A stretch of 64,000 nucleotides of DNA from CAADGU01 sp964467705 (GTDB lineage Bacteria; Chloroflexota; Anaerolineae; Promineifilales; Promineifilaceae), in the NCBI GenBank assembly GCA_964467705.1, contig CAYXUZ010000006.1, positions 24,133 to 88,132 of the forward strand, in the 5' to 3' direction. Below are positions 42,277 to 51,147 of the stretch, piece after piece; position 1 is the first letter of the stretch, and every line of letters begins with the position of its first letter. The translations under genes were made by a program, and so were the position numbers. A model generated the notes under the pieces. The model did not search any database and had not been told where the DNA came from. It was given only the letters and a program-made list of their open reading frames with translations.

Positions 42277-43256
42277 GTGGTCGCCCCTTCGTAAACCGCT
42301 TCCCGTAGTCCACGAATGTAACCGATGGCATAGAGACGGCCGTAGACCGAATACCCTGGCTGTTCGTTGCCATCGCCAGCCACCGTCGGCACATGGTCAG
42401 GGCGCAAGACGCCCTCAAAGCCAATGTCTCGGTATGCTTTCAGGCAGGCCAGCATATCCGTCTGCCCATCATCATGCCACGTCTCCGCAAACCGCTCCGG
42501 CGCGCCGCGCACATCGCGGAAATGGACAAAGAATATCTTGCCCTGCTGCCCAAAATGGCGAATCACGCCGGGCAAATCGGCCGTCATCAACGCAAAGTTA
42601 CCCTGGCAGAGGGTGAGGCCATTCATGGGGCTGGGGGCCAAATCCAGCAGCCGTTGGAAATTTTCCACGCTACGCATGATGCGCCCCACGCCGCGAATTG
42701 GGGAGAGGGGTGGGTCATCCGGGTGCATTGCCAGTTTGACATTCGCTTTTTCGGCCACCGGCAAAACCCGCTGCAAAAAGTAGGCCAGGTTTTGCCACAA
42801 CTCTTCTTCGCTGATGGGGCCATCATCGGTGAGTGGCGCATCTTGCACGAGGGCGGCGTCAAAACTGGTGACCAGGGAGCCACCGCGTGAGGGGGTGCTA
42901 TCGCTGGTGCGCACCCAGTTAAAGTCGGTCATCCATTCGTAACACCAGACGGGAATGCCCAACCGGCCCATGTTTTCCAGCAGGGTGCAGACGGTGTCAA
43001 TTTCGGCGTCACGGCCGTGTTGTCCCCGTTTGGTTTTGTTCAATGGCGGCCGCGATTCAATCACCGCCAGTTGAAAGCCCGCGTTTTCATACCGCTGTTT
43101 CAGCCGCAGCAGCGGCAGGTAATCCCAGGGCGCATCTGGCCCATTGCCCGGTTCGTCAAAAGGCAGGCCGCCGACGGCATAATCCACGCCCGCCTGTTTA
43201 GCCAGCTTCCAGAGCAAATGGGGGGTTGGTGGTAAAAATTCGGCAATTTGAATCAT
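42273..43256 (-). CDS. uxuA: Mannonate dehydratase family protein
   Basis: 327 residues, a TIM-barrel enzyme that dehydrates D-mannonate to 2-keto-3-deoxygluconate. Family blocks seen: LAVIESRPPLNKTKRG, GIPVWCYEWMTDFNWVRT (Cys-Tyr-x3-Asp-Trp-x-Arg), KLAMHPDDPPLSPIRGVGRI (metal His), LCQGNFALM, FVHFRDVRG and the late EGVLRPDHVPTVAGD. It is a little shorter than E. coli UxuA (394). I start at MIQIAEF (43256), with GGAGT upstream. First gene of the sugar acid cluster. Confidence 0.88.
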   Translation of the reverse strand: MIQIAEFLPPTPHLLWKLAKQAGVDYAVGGLPFDEPGNGPDAPWDYLPLLRLKQRYENAGFQLAVIESRPPLNKTKRGQHGRDAEIDTVCTLLENMGRLGIPVWCYEWMTDFNWVRTSDSTPSRGGSLVTSFDAALVQDAPLTDDGPISEEELWQNLAYFLQRVLPVAEKANVKLAMHPDDPPLSPIRGVGRIMRSVENFQRLLDLAPSPMNGLTLCQGNFALMTADLPGVIRHFGQQGKIFFVHFRDVRGAPERFAETWHDDGQTDMLACLKAYRDIGFEGVLRPDHVPTVAGDGNEQPGYSVYGRLYAIGYIRGLREAVYEGATT

Positions 43257-43381
43257 AAACCACTCCATTTCAACATGATCAACTGATTTGTACCTTACCA
43301 CGCTCTTTTATTTGTCACAAACACCATGTTGTTCCTCTTTGGCGCTGGTGATATGCTCAAGTGAGAGGTATGCTAGTTGCT

Positions 43382-43654
43382 ATGGTTGATCTTGTTGCAC
43401 CACTGATTGTTTCGATGATTGCCTTCGGCATTGGTTGTTATATGGCCTATTGGCTATATAAAGATCGTCGAAGATGGGATGAATTCTGGGAAAGAGAAAA
43501 TAGACAGCGTCCATTAGCCTCCAAAACTTGGGCTGGTTCAGATATATCAAAATTGTTTTCTTATTTGTTCGCTGCCCTTCTCTTGCTCGGAGGATTCATA
43601 GGCATGATCTCATCAAGCATGAACCTGTTATTCAGTCTGTGGGCAGGCAAATAA
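43382..43654 (+). CDS. Small membrane protein, 90 residues
   Basis: Two hydrophobic helices (IVSMIAFGIGCYMAYWLY and YLFAALLLLGGFIGMISSSM) with a charged loop (KDRRRWDEFWERENRQR) between them. No family recognised. The start may be the ATG at 43382 or at 43370. GAGG lies 13 bases before the former. The gene is more AT-rich than its neighbours and lacks the octamer. It sits before another two-helix protein gene. Confidence 0.5.
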   Translation: MVDLVAPLIVSMIAFGIGCYMAYWLYKDRRRWDEFWERENRQRPLASKTWAGSDISKLFSYLFAALLLLGGFIGMISSSMNLLFSLWAGK

Positions 43655-43724
43655 TCGTCGTGGTTTGCGGTGATGGCATGTCACGATTGGGGTGGGGCAA
43701 CGGCCGTAACGTAGGAGTTATTCA

Positions 43725-43976
43725 ATGATTGTTGTGTCTTGGACGTTAATCGTCATGCTGATCGGGGTGATGATTCTCAGTGGAGCATTTTTTGTTATTC
43801 TGGCCTATAGGCCAAAACTCGGCCAAAAGATTGTGGAAAGCTCGAAAGTGCCATGGGTCTATTGGCCCGAAGGTTCAGAAGGGTTGATCATTTTGGTCAT
43901 GTTTTTCCTCTTTATCTGTTCTTTTTGCACTCTTTGTTATCAACTATATGGTCTAATACTGAATGTTCGGCCATGA
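43725..43976 (+). CDS. Small membrane protein, 83 residues
   Basis: Two membrane segments (TLIVMLIGVMILSGAFFVILA and LIILVMFFLFICSFCTLCYQLY) with a polar middle. The ATG follows AGGAGT at seven bases, a good site. An octamer copy lies directly upstream at 43700. Unknown function. It resembles the preceding small membrane protein in layout, so the two may act together. Confidence 0.55.
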   Translation: MIVVSWTLIVMLIGVMILSGAFFVILAYRPKLGQKIVESSKVPWVYWPEGSEGLIILVMFFLFICSFCTLCYQLYGLILNVRP

Positions 43977-44053
43977 TGCATGGCTCTGGCCTACCGAGAT
44001 CATCAATACGGCCGTTTACCTCATCACCCATTCACCTTCTCATCCCTCTTTCC

Positions 44054-44953
44054 ATGTCTGCCATTCCTCTGATCCTGGTCTTCATCTCCACCTTCATGCA
44101 CGCCGGTTGGAATTTGCTGGCGCGGCGCAAACAGGGGCAGGACATCTTTCTGCCGGTGCTGGCGCTGGTCACACTGGTGGGCATTGGCCCGGCGCTGCTG
44201 GCGGAGGTGGCCTTTACGCCGATTTTGCCGGTAGTGGGGGTGTATTTGCTGTGGACGGGGCTTTTTCAATCGCTTTATTTTCTGGGGCTGCTGCGGGGCT
44301 ACCAGAGTGGTCATTTTACGGTGGTCTATCCGGTGGCGCGGTCATTGCCGGTGCTGGTGTTGGCGCTGGTGGATGTGGCCCAGGGACGGCCGCCTTCGCT
44401 GTGGGGCTGGCTGGGCATGGTCTTAATTTCAGCAGGCTGTCTGTTAGCGCCGCTGGAATCGTGGCAGGATTTCTCCTGGCGGCGATACTGGCAGCCGGCG
44501 ATGGGGTGGATTTTGCTCACGGCCGTGGGCATGATCGGCTACACACTCATAGACCGGGCGGCGGCGCAGGTGATGAATCCCGGCACGTCGGGCACGGCCG
44601 TAGGCGGTTTCGGGCTGGCGGTGCGTTATGCGCTCTTTCAAGCAGCCACTACCTTCTGCGCTTACTGGCTGCTGCTACGCTGGCAGCGCAACCAGTCTGA
44701 GCCGGTCACAAAGAGGGATTTGTGGATAGTGATAATTCCGGCAGCCATCTGCATGTTTGGCGCGTATAGCCTGGTATTGTGGGCATACCAATTGGCCCCG
44801 CAGGTCAGCTACATTGTCGCCTTGCGCCAGTTGAGCATTGTCATCGGGGTGGCAGCGGCGGCCGTTCTCTTCCACGAACCGGCCCCCCGCTGGCGCATTT
44901 CCATGTCCCTGGTCATTGTCTCTGGTGTCGTGTTGATTTCGGTGGGGGGATGA
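44054..44953 (+). CDS. EamA/DMT superfamily permease
   Basis: 299 residues with about ten helices in two EamA-like halves. HAGWNLLARRKQG near the start and GHFTVVYPVARSLPVLVLAL in the first repeat are typical of drug/metabolite transporter proteins, as is YIVALRQLSIVIGVAAAAVLFHEP in the second. It probably exports or imports a small metabolite. The ATG at 44054 was chosen since upstream codons overlap the preceding small gene region and read poorly. Confidence 0.85.
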   Translation: MSAIPLILVFISTFMHAGWNLLARRKQGQDIFLPVLALVTLVGIGPALLAEVAFTPILPVVGVYLLWTGLFQSLYFLGLLRGYQSGHFTVVYPVARSLPVLVLALVDVAQGRPPSLWGWLGMVLISAGCLLAPLESWQDFSWRRYWQPAMGWILLTAVGMIGYTLIDRAAAQVMNPGTSGTAVGGFGLAVRYALFQAATTFCAYWLLLRWQRNQSEPVTKRDLWIVIIPAAICMFGAYSLVLWAYQLAPQVSYIVALRQLSIVIGVAAAAVLFHEPAPRWRISMSLVIVSGVVLISVGG

Positions 44954-44956
44954 GGT

Positions 44957-45582
44957 TTAGCTATCAAGCGGCTGGTCACACCAGGAGAGGCAATGGAGGC
45001 CAGACGGCCGTGTCTCGGCCACCGTATAGGCGGTATAGGGAAATCCCTGACCGGCTNNNNNNNNNNTAACGAAAAATCTACATTTATCAGGATGGCGGGC
45101 AGCATTGCCAGATAGAGGCCGCCATGTGCCACCAGCAACAATTTGCGATCTGAACCTTGTCCCTCGTGCACCAATTCCTCGATAAAAGGGACAAAACGCG
45201 CCTGAATGTCTAACCAACTTTCGCCACCGGGCATCTTGCGCTCCGGCCGATTATGGATAAACCAATCTTCCTGAACCTGTCGGTGCAGCTCCCAACCGGC
45301 CGGGTCAGTTGTCCCCTCGTAAATACCCACACTCCATTCTCGCAGCGCCTCGGTAACTTCCAGCGGGGCTTGCAGGCTCTCCGCTAGAATCTCGGCCGTC
45401 TGCACTGCCCGCAGCACCGGACTGGTGTAAATGATGTCAAAATGAAGGCCCGACAATTTTTGGGCCAATGCGTTGGCCTGAGCTATACCCGTTTCGGTGA
45501 GCGGATGTTTGAACCCACTGTTGGCAAACTCGTGCAGAAGGTTGGCCGTGCTTTCACCATGACGCACAAAATAAAGCTGCAT
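44957..45582 (-). CDS. Histidine phosphatase family protein, cut by a scaffold gap
   Basis: A phosphoglycerate mutase-like phosphatase of about 205 residues. The catalytic RHG is in MQLYFVRHGESTANL. LTETGIAQANALAQKL, SPVLRAVQTAEIL and the second catalytic His in LLLVAHGGLYLAML follow. Ten Ns at 45057-45066 shift the frame, and the C-terminal GFPYTAYTVAETRPSGL continues in another frame to a TAA at 44957. Real substrate unknown. The family includes sugar-phosphate and cobalamin-pathway phosphatases. Confidence 0.87.
45057..45066. other. Scaffold gap (10 N) inside the histidine phosphatase gene
   Basis: Ten undetermined bases, breaking the frame of an otherwise normal gene. Confidence 0.99.
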
Positions 45583-45702
45583 GGCCTGATTGTAGCCCAA
45601 CCACCCATTTCCTCGCATCTTCGTTATAATTCCGGCCATCTCATGCAACAACTCCGTCTCGCTGCGGCCGGTCTGTGACCGTGCCGCTCTTACACACGAA
45701 CC

Positions 45703-46863
45703 ATGACCGACATTTTCCCGTATGACGAATTGACCTGGCCGGAAGTGGCCGCCTTGCCCCGTGATACGCCGTTGGTTATTCCGTTAGGCGAAGGGTATGA
45801 CCTGAACAAAGTGGCCGAAGCGTTAGGCCATCCGGTGCGTTTGGGGCTGCTGCCCGCCATTTCTTATGGCTGGCGGGGCAGTGGGCTGGCCGTGCCCGAA
45901 CCGTTACTCGGCCAGCTTGTTGCCAACCTGCTGGACAGCCTGCGCGACGATGGTTTCAGCCGCGTCTACGCCCTCACGCCGCAAGGCATAGACCTCAATC
46001 TTGGCCCTAACCGTCTAGCCCTCCCTCATCCCACGCAATTCACCTTGTCACCCCTTCACCCTGTCACCGTCCGATTGCTGCAATCGGCGTCACCCCAGGT
46101 CATCATCCTCCCCATCGGCCACACGGAGCAGCACGGCTACCACCTGCCGTTAAACACGGACACGCTGATTATCGGGGCGATTGGAGAGGGCACGGCCGTG
46201 ACCATTCCCGACCTCGCCTTTTGCCTGCCCGTCTTCCCCTACGGCGTCAGCACCCATCGCCCCTCCTTTGCCGGGACGCTGAACTGCGGCGGCCGGGCGT
46301 TTGAAGATTTCTGGCTGGCGGTGGTGGATGTGTTGGTGGGGCGGGGGTTTGACCGCTTTTATTTGATGAGTGGGCACGGCGGCAACTGTTCGTTTTTGGT
46401 GAATGTGGTCAAATATGCCGGGGAGCGCCACCGCCGGATTTTCTGCGCTACGGCCTGGCTGCACACCTCCGGCCATATCGCGGCACCCGTTGTGCAATCC
46501 ACCCGCCATTCAGCGCGGGGCGGCATGGGGCACGCGGGAGAACTGGAAACGGCCATGATTTTGCACCTGCGGCCTGACCTGGTACACATGGAGCGGGTGG
46601 TGGATGAGACGGATTTTGTCAGCACCACCAGCTATTACATGGATTGGATTGAAGGTGGCGACCTGATTGCCAATCCCCCCTGGGATGATGATACGAAAAC
46701 GGGGGCATATGGGGCAGGCAGTCTGGCAACGGCCGTGAACGGCAAACTATGGCTGGAAGCGGGTATCGCCGAGAAGGTAGCCCACGTGAGCGAAATTCAC
46801 GAGCAGCACGGCCGTCGCGAAGAGCGGCGGAATACAGGATACGGGTTGTGGGGAACGACGTGA
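45703..46863 (+). CDS. Creatininase family protein with a degenerate N-terminal half
   Basis: 386 residues. The C-terminal module (about 125-350) is a complete creatininase/formamide hydrolase-like metalloenzyme: ILPIGHTEQHGYHLPLNTDT (metal Glu, His, Asp), LMSGHGGN, GMGHAGELETAM. The first 110 residues repeat the opening of the same fold (ELTWPEVAALPRDTPLVIPLG) without the metal motif. Between the two lies a linker encoded by a GTCACC-type low-complexity tract (near 46040). Relatives hydrolyse creatinine or act in riboflavin/F420 and mycofactocin pathways. The substrate here is unknown. Confidence 0.82.
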   Translation: MTDIFPYDELTWPEVAALPRDTPLVIPLGEGYDLNKVAEALGHPVRLGLLPAISYGWRGSGLAVPEPLLGQLVANLLDSLRDDGFSRVYALTPQGIDLNLGPNRLALPHPTQFTLSPLHPVTVRLLQSASPQVIILPIGHTEQHGYHLPLNTDTLIIGAIGEGTAVTIPDLAFCLPVFPYGVSTHRPSFAGTLNCGGRAFEDFWLAVVDVLVGRGFDRFYLMSGHGGNCSFLVNVVKYAGERHRRIFCATAWLHTSGHIAAPVVQSTRHSARGGMGHAGELETAMILHLRPDLVHMERVVDETDFVSTTSYYMDWIEGGDLIANPPWDDDTKTGAYGAGSLATAVNGKLWLEAGIAEKVAHVSEIHEQHGRREERRNTGYGLWGTT

Positions 46864-46875
46864 TTTAGTGATTTA

Positions 46876-46931
46876 GTGTTTTTGTGTTTGAGTGTTCACA
46901 AAAGCACTAAAACACGATAACACAAAAACAC
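46876..46931. repeat. Inverted repeat between the creatininase-family gene and the next
   Basis: Perfect 13-base arms GTGTTTTTGTGTT (46876-46888) and AACACAAAAACAC (46919-46931) flank smaller pairings (AGTGTT, GCACT). The T-rich arm could help terminate the upstream gene, and the structure precedes the Shine-Dalgarno of the next. Confidence 0.7.
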
Positions 46932-46945
46932 AACAAGGTGTGCGT

Positions 46946-47707
46946 ATGAATTTGAAGGTGAACCGGAAAATTGTAAGTAAAGAGCCGAATGAGCGGGTGA
47001 TTAAGGAAACGATGGCTGGATTGCCGCCGGATAAGGGGGCGGTGGTGGAACTACGGCGCGGGCGGGGGGATGTGTTGTATGTGCAGGGACGGCCGTCCAC
47101 CGGATTCCGACTGACGTGGCAAGACCCGGATGGGAATACGCAAATGAGCCGTCGCAGTGATGTGGATGGGGACACGGCCGTGCTCACCCTTAGCCTCTAT
47201 GCTCAATCTGACCCCGACTGGCAGGGGTTGGCCGACTGGCTGCCGCCCAACGTCTACCGCTACCACAGCACCAATCCTGTTTTGAATGTATTAGCCAATA
47301 TGCCGCCCGGACTGGGGGCGCTGCTTATTTTTGGTACGGCCTTTTTCTGCTTTGCGGCTTATGCGCTGGCTACCGATGCGCCCGGTGTGGGGCTGCGGGA
47401 AGTGCTGCTCGGTTTTGTGACAATTGGACTGATCGCCGGCTATATCCAGTATATTGAGTTCTTTTTCAGTGTCTTACGGCCGCGTCTGGCGCGATGGTTG
47501 GGGGCGCTATTAGGGGTGCAAATAAACGAAGATCAGTCAGACGCACGCTGGTTTGGCGGGGCGGGCGCAGGCACCTGGGACGCCTCCGGCGGCAGCATGG
47601 GCAACCGCCTGCTGCTGCATATTATTGACATTGTGGTGCTGGTTGGGGGGCTGGTTGGCCCGGTGGCGGTGGTGAGTATCAGTTTGTTTCTTATTTTTGA
47701 CCGATAG
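46946..47707 (+). CDS. Hypothetical membrane protein, 253 residues
   Basis: An N-terminal soluble beta-rich part of about 110 residues (with VVELRRGRGDVLYVQGRPS) precedes three to four membrane helices, including GALLIFGTAFFCFAAYALA and VVLVGGLVGPVAVVSISLFLIF at the very end. Between them is a Gly/Ala-rich loop. No family recognised. The ATG at 46946 follows AAGGTGT. It converges with the transaldolase homologue. Confidence 0.6.
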   Translation: MNLKVNRKIVSKEPNERVIKETMAGLPPDKGAVVELRRGRGDVLYVQGRPSTGFRLTWQDPDGNTQMSRRSDVDGDTAVLTLSLYAQSDPDWQGLADWLPPNVYRYHSTNPVLNVLANMPPGLGALLIFGTAFFCFAAYALATDAPGVGLREVLLGFVTIGLIAGYIQYIEFFFSVLRPRLARWLGALLGVQINEDQSDARWFGGAGAGTWDASGGSMGNRLLLHIIDIVVLVGGLVGPVAVVSISLFLIFDR

Positions 47708-47726
47708 CCGAAAAAGAGGTTGATCT

Positions 47727-48890
47727 CTATACCGTTTGCCTCTGGGTTGGAGCTTCAGTGTATACGGCCGTACCATGCACGGCCGTGCGCTGCCAATCCT
47801 TCTCCAACTCCTCTCGCTTCCGGCTGATGCGCCTGGTGATGGCCTGGAACTGCTGCTCGGAAGCGTGGAGATATTCTTTTTGCAGGCGGGCGGCGATGGC
47901 GTCCAGGTCAATGCCCAGTTCGGCAATACGTTGCAAGTGATTTTCGGCCTGTTCCGGCCAGGCGGCGGTGTAGGATTCCACACGGCCGTGTTCCAGAAAA
48001 GCGGCTAATGTCTCTGGCGAGAAGGTGGTGACGGTATCCGGGCAGATCAGGTCTTCGATGTAGTACGTGTCGGCATAGGCCGGGTTGCGCGGGGTAGTGC
48101 GGCTCCATTTGGGGCGGAGGATGCATCCACCGCGCCGGGCTATTTTGTCCCAACGTGGGCCGCTGAAGATGGACTGGCAACGGCCGTAAAGTTGTCTGGC
48201 CTGGGCTACGGCCGTGCGCCCCATCAAATCCCGTTCCCCTTTTTCCGCCAACAGCGGGTCTACTGCCTCATCAATGGCCGACACCGAAAAAGAGACGACC
48301 GACGTGGGCGTGAAGCGCCAGACGCTGTGTGTATCCAGAAACACCTCCAACCCCTCAATGTATGCCTGCGCCACCCGCTCATATACATCCACCGAAAAAA
48401 CATGGGTGATGTTGATGCTCACGCCGTCCCGCGTCAGCGTCCTGACAGCCTCAATGCCCGCCGGGGTGGCCGGCACTTCCACCATTACATTAGCCCGGTT
48501 AATTTGCGCTTCCAAATGACGTACTTCTGCTACTGTGTTAATAGCATCATGCATCAGCGATGGGTCCAGTTCCAGGCTCACATAGCCATCCAGCCCGTGA
48601 CTTTCCTGGTAAATAGTATGCATGTAATCCGCTGCCACCTGCACATCGGAGATAATGAGAGCACGATGGATGGCCGGGGCGGGAATTCCGGCGCGCACCT
48701 GTTCCCAAATAGCTTCGTCATAATCAGTTTCAGTGGCGATAGTGGTCTCAAAATTGGCGGCATTGGCCGTTAAGCCCTGAACACCCGCGGCGACACGGGC
48801 GCGCAAATCGCCGGATTGCAGAAAAGAACGACGCATGTAATTAAGCCAGGTAGATTGTCCTAGTTCATGTAGTTCTTGCAGCCTGTTCAT
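47727..48890 (-). CDS. Transaldolase family protein with the catalytic lysine replaced
   Basis: 387 residues, the long transaldolase type. The fold is clearly kept: LHELGQSTWLNYMRR, DGYVSLELDP, VRTLTRDGVSINITHVFSV, IFSGPRWDKIARRG and NPAYADTYYIEDLICPDTV. But the Schiff-base lysine (VMVKVPAT in family members) is Glu138 here (VMVEVPAT), and the TSNP loop is TANA. It therefore probably cannot do normal transaldolase chemistry. It could be a structural, regulatory or re-purposed paralogue. The C-terminal 60 residues are coiled-coil-like and charged. A standard tal gene is not in this window. Confidence 0.85.
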   Translation of the reverse strand: MNRLQELHELGQSTWLNYMRRSFLQSGDLRARVAAGVQGLTANAANFETTIATETDYDEAIWEQVRAGIPAPAIHRALIISDVQVAADYMHTIYQESHGLDGYVSLELDPSLMHDAINTVAEVRHLEAQINRANVMVEVPATPAGIEAVRTLTRDGVSINITHVFSVDVYERVAQAYIEGLEVFLDTHSVWRFTPTSVVSFSVSAIDEAVDPLLAEKGERDLMGRTAVAQARQLYGRCQSIFSGPRWDKIARRGGCILRPKWSRTTPRNPAYADTYYIEDLICPDTVTTFSPETLAAFLEHGRVESYTAAWPEQAENHLQRIAELGIDLDAIAARLQKEYLHASEQQFQAITRRISRKREELEKDWQRTAVHGTAVYTEAPTQRQTV

Positions 48891-49164
48891 TTTTCCTCCT
48901 AAAAGGGGTAATCGGGTGGTTACCTACTTGTGTAACTGGTGGGAACAATTACTCAATCACCCAATGACTCAATGAAAACTATCGGGCTGTGGTGCAAGGT
49001 ACGGGGTTTTTTGAAGGTGGCTCATTTGCGGGCAGTATACAATATTTGAGCGGCATTTGATAGGGAGAAACGTCACCCATGAGACCTGACAGATTGCCAG
49101 CAAAACCACTTTTTTGGGGGAAGGTCAGTGCGCCAGGAGAGCAAATCATGGGTACAATTGCTGA

Positions 49165-49644
49165 ATGGAGAAACTGTCGGGCCACATCACCATCGTTGCC
49201 GTTGGCAAGCTAAAATCGTTGCAGTATCGTTTGATTCAGGACGATTTTTTAAAGCGAATGGGGCGCTATACAGACGTGCAGTTGGTAGAAGTAAAAGATG
49301 TGGTGGGTAAAGGGCTGCCAGACGAAATAGCCATGCAGAAAGAGGGGCAGGCGCTGCTGAAGGCGACAGAGGGGGTTAACCGACGCATTGCTCTGACTGC
49401 TACCGGGCGAATGTTGGACAGTCTAGAGTTGGCGGAATTTGTGCGGAATCAGATTGGGCTGTACGGCCGTATCGCTTTCCTCATTGGCGGGCCGGTCGGT
49501 TTGTCGGTGCNNNNNNNNNNNNNNNNNNNNNNNNNNACTCTCCCTCTCCCGCCTCACCTTCCCCCATGAAATCGCTCGCTTGCTGTTACTTGAGCAACTG
49601 TATCGCGCCGGTACTATCGTTGCCGGGGAGAGTTATCACAAATA
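49165..49644 (+). CDS. rlmH: 23S rRNA (pseudouridine-1915-N3)-methyltransferase RlmH, cut by a gap
   Basis: A SPOUT-class methyltransferase of about 160 residues modifying helix 69 of 23S rRNA. The opening ITIVAVGKLKSLQY, the SAM-binding LIGGPVGLS before the gap and LSLSRLTFPHEIARLLLLEQLYRA with the ending ESYHK after it are diagnostic. A 26-base N run (49511-49536) replaces about ten codons and changes frame. The ATG at 49165 gives an N-terminal extension of about seven residues over E. coli RlmH. Confidence 0.93.
49511..49536. other. Scaffold gap (26 N) inside rlmH
   Basis: Twenty-six undetermined bases. The missing part should encode roughly ten residues of the conserved loop before LSLSRLTFPHE, so the size is near the true length. 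Confidence 0.99.
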
Positions 49645-49649
49645 ACTAA

Positions 49650-51002
49650 CTAACCGGAAAGCGCGCCAAGGATGGTGGGGAGGAGCTGCTTTTTGCGTGA
49701 AACAACACCCTCGGCGCGGAACGTGCCATCTTCCAACGGGGGGTAGGGAAGTTGGTCAAGCTGGGGCAGCCGGTCGGTGAGCAGCAGACGGCTGGTCTTG
49801 CGCACCACATCTGTGACCATCAGAATCATAAAGTTCAACCCTTTGCTGTCACGCAAGTGGATCAAGGCGGCCATCAACGCCTGTTGATGTTCGGCCAGTT
49901 CATTTATGGTTGTTACTTCCACCTGCCCAACACCAAATTTTAGCCCACCAGCCTCATACAACTTGAAGTCGGCGCTGACAATTTCATCCGGGGTGCGTGA
50001 AGCCAGCCCCGCGCCTGATTGCAATAACTTTTCGCCGAAAGATTGAATCGTCTCACCGGCCAGAGGTGAACCACCGACCAAAGCCCACCGCCCCAATTTT
50101 TCGGCCGCCTTGTGGTCGCGGGGGGTTGTGGTGGGCGAGGACAGGATGAGGGTGTCAGAAAGCAGGCCGGCGAGCAGCAGCCCGGCTAATGGCGGTGGGG
50201 CGCTCAGCCCGGCTTCGACGATATGTTCACAAACCAGGGTGCTGGTACTGCCCACAATGTCTACTGTGAAGCGGATTGGGATGTTGGTGGGAGGGTTCCC
50301 CAGTCGGTGATGGTCGAGAATTTCAATCAGGTTGGCTTCATGGAGTGCGCCTAGTGCCTGGGCCGGTTCGTTGTGATCTACCAGGATGATGTTGAGGCGG
50401 GGCGGGTTGAGGGCGTCACGCTGACGGCAAATACCCAGGTAACGGCCGTCTTCATCCACCACCCAAAATTCCGACCTTTCCTCATACAGGATGCGTGACA
50501 GCACATCCCGGATGCGTGTTTTGGCCTGGAATTGGGGCACGGCCGTATCACATGCCTCCGCGCACGAAATATCCATGATGTCCTTAATGCGGGTCTCTTC
50601 GCTGCGAGCATGCGCACCGACCTTTTCTCGCAGAAAGTTGAAAAGGCTGATGACGGTGATCAGGCCATGAGGCGTGCCATCGCTATTGACAACGGGGGCC
50701 ACGCCGCCAGTGATACTGGCAATGGCCCACACATCGCGCAGCGGCGCATCTGGTGTAGCCGTGTCATAGCGGTGGGCAATCTCAGCAAAACGGGGTGAGG
50801 CATCCGGCAGGTATTGGGGTGGTTCAAGACCCAGCCTTTCCAATGCCCAGGTGGTTTGTGGATTAAGATGCCCGGCGCGGGCAGCAATGACATCGGCATT
50901 GTCCCGTTCTTGCAGCAGCCAGGCATACCCCATGGCGGAGGCAATGGCATCAGTGTCCGGGTTAATGTGGCCGATAACGTATGTGTCGCTTGTTCTTATC
51001 AT
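49650..51002 (-). CDS. ppaC: Manganese-dependent inorganic pyrophosphatase with CBS domains
   Basis: 450 residues. The DHH domain has GHINPDTDAIASAMGYAWLL (metal Asp), ILVDHNE, EILDHHRLG (DHH) and VGSTSTLVCEH, with the DHHA2 domain at the end (FGVGQVEVTTIN, LLPTILGALSG). Between about residues 70 and 210 are inserted CBS motifs (ITGGVAPVVNSDGTPHGLIT; DEDGRYLGICRQRD). CBS-PPases are regulated by adenine nucleotides. It drives biosynthesis by removing pyrophosphate. The C-terminal KKQLLP is the substrate-binding Arg/Lys block. Confidence 0.94.
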   Translation of the reverse strand: MIRTSDTYVIGHINPDTDAIASAMGYAWLLQERDNADVIAARAGHLNPQTTWALERLGLEPPQYLPDASPRFAEIAHRYDTATPDAPLRDVWAIASITGGVAPVVNSDGTPHGLITVISLFNFLREKVGAHARSEETRIKDIMDISCAEACDTAVPQFQAKTRIRDVLSRILYEERSEFWVVDEDGRYLGICRQRDALNPPRLNIILVDHNEPAQALGALHEANLIEILDHHRLGNPPTNIPIRFTVDIVGSTSTLVCEHIVEAGLSAPPPLAGLLLAGLLSDTLILSSPTTTPRDHKAAEKLGRWALVGGSPLAGETIQSFGEKLLQSGAGLASRTPDEIVSADFKLYEAGGLKFGVGQVEVTTINELAEHQQALMAALIHLRDSKGLNFMILMVTDVVRKTSRLLLTDRLPQLDQLPYPPLEDGTFRAEGVVSRKKQLLPTILGALSG

Positions 51003-51147
51003 ATGAGGGTGATTGCCCGATTAAATTTGCAAATGAGACAATTCTAATCACTTCTTGTCTCGTTGGCTAACCGGCAAGTAAGTATGGAGAGCGTATGGTA
51101 CACTACGGCCGTACCTCGGCGCATGATATACAAAATGGAGGTTTATC

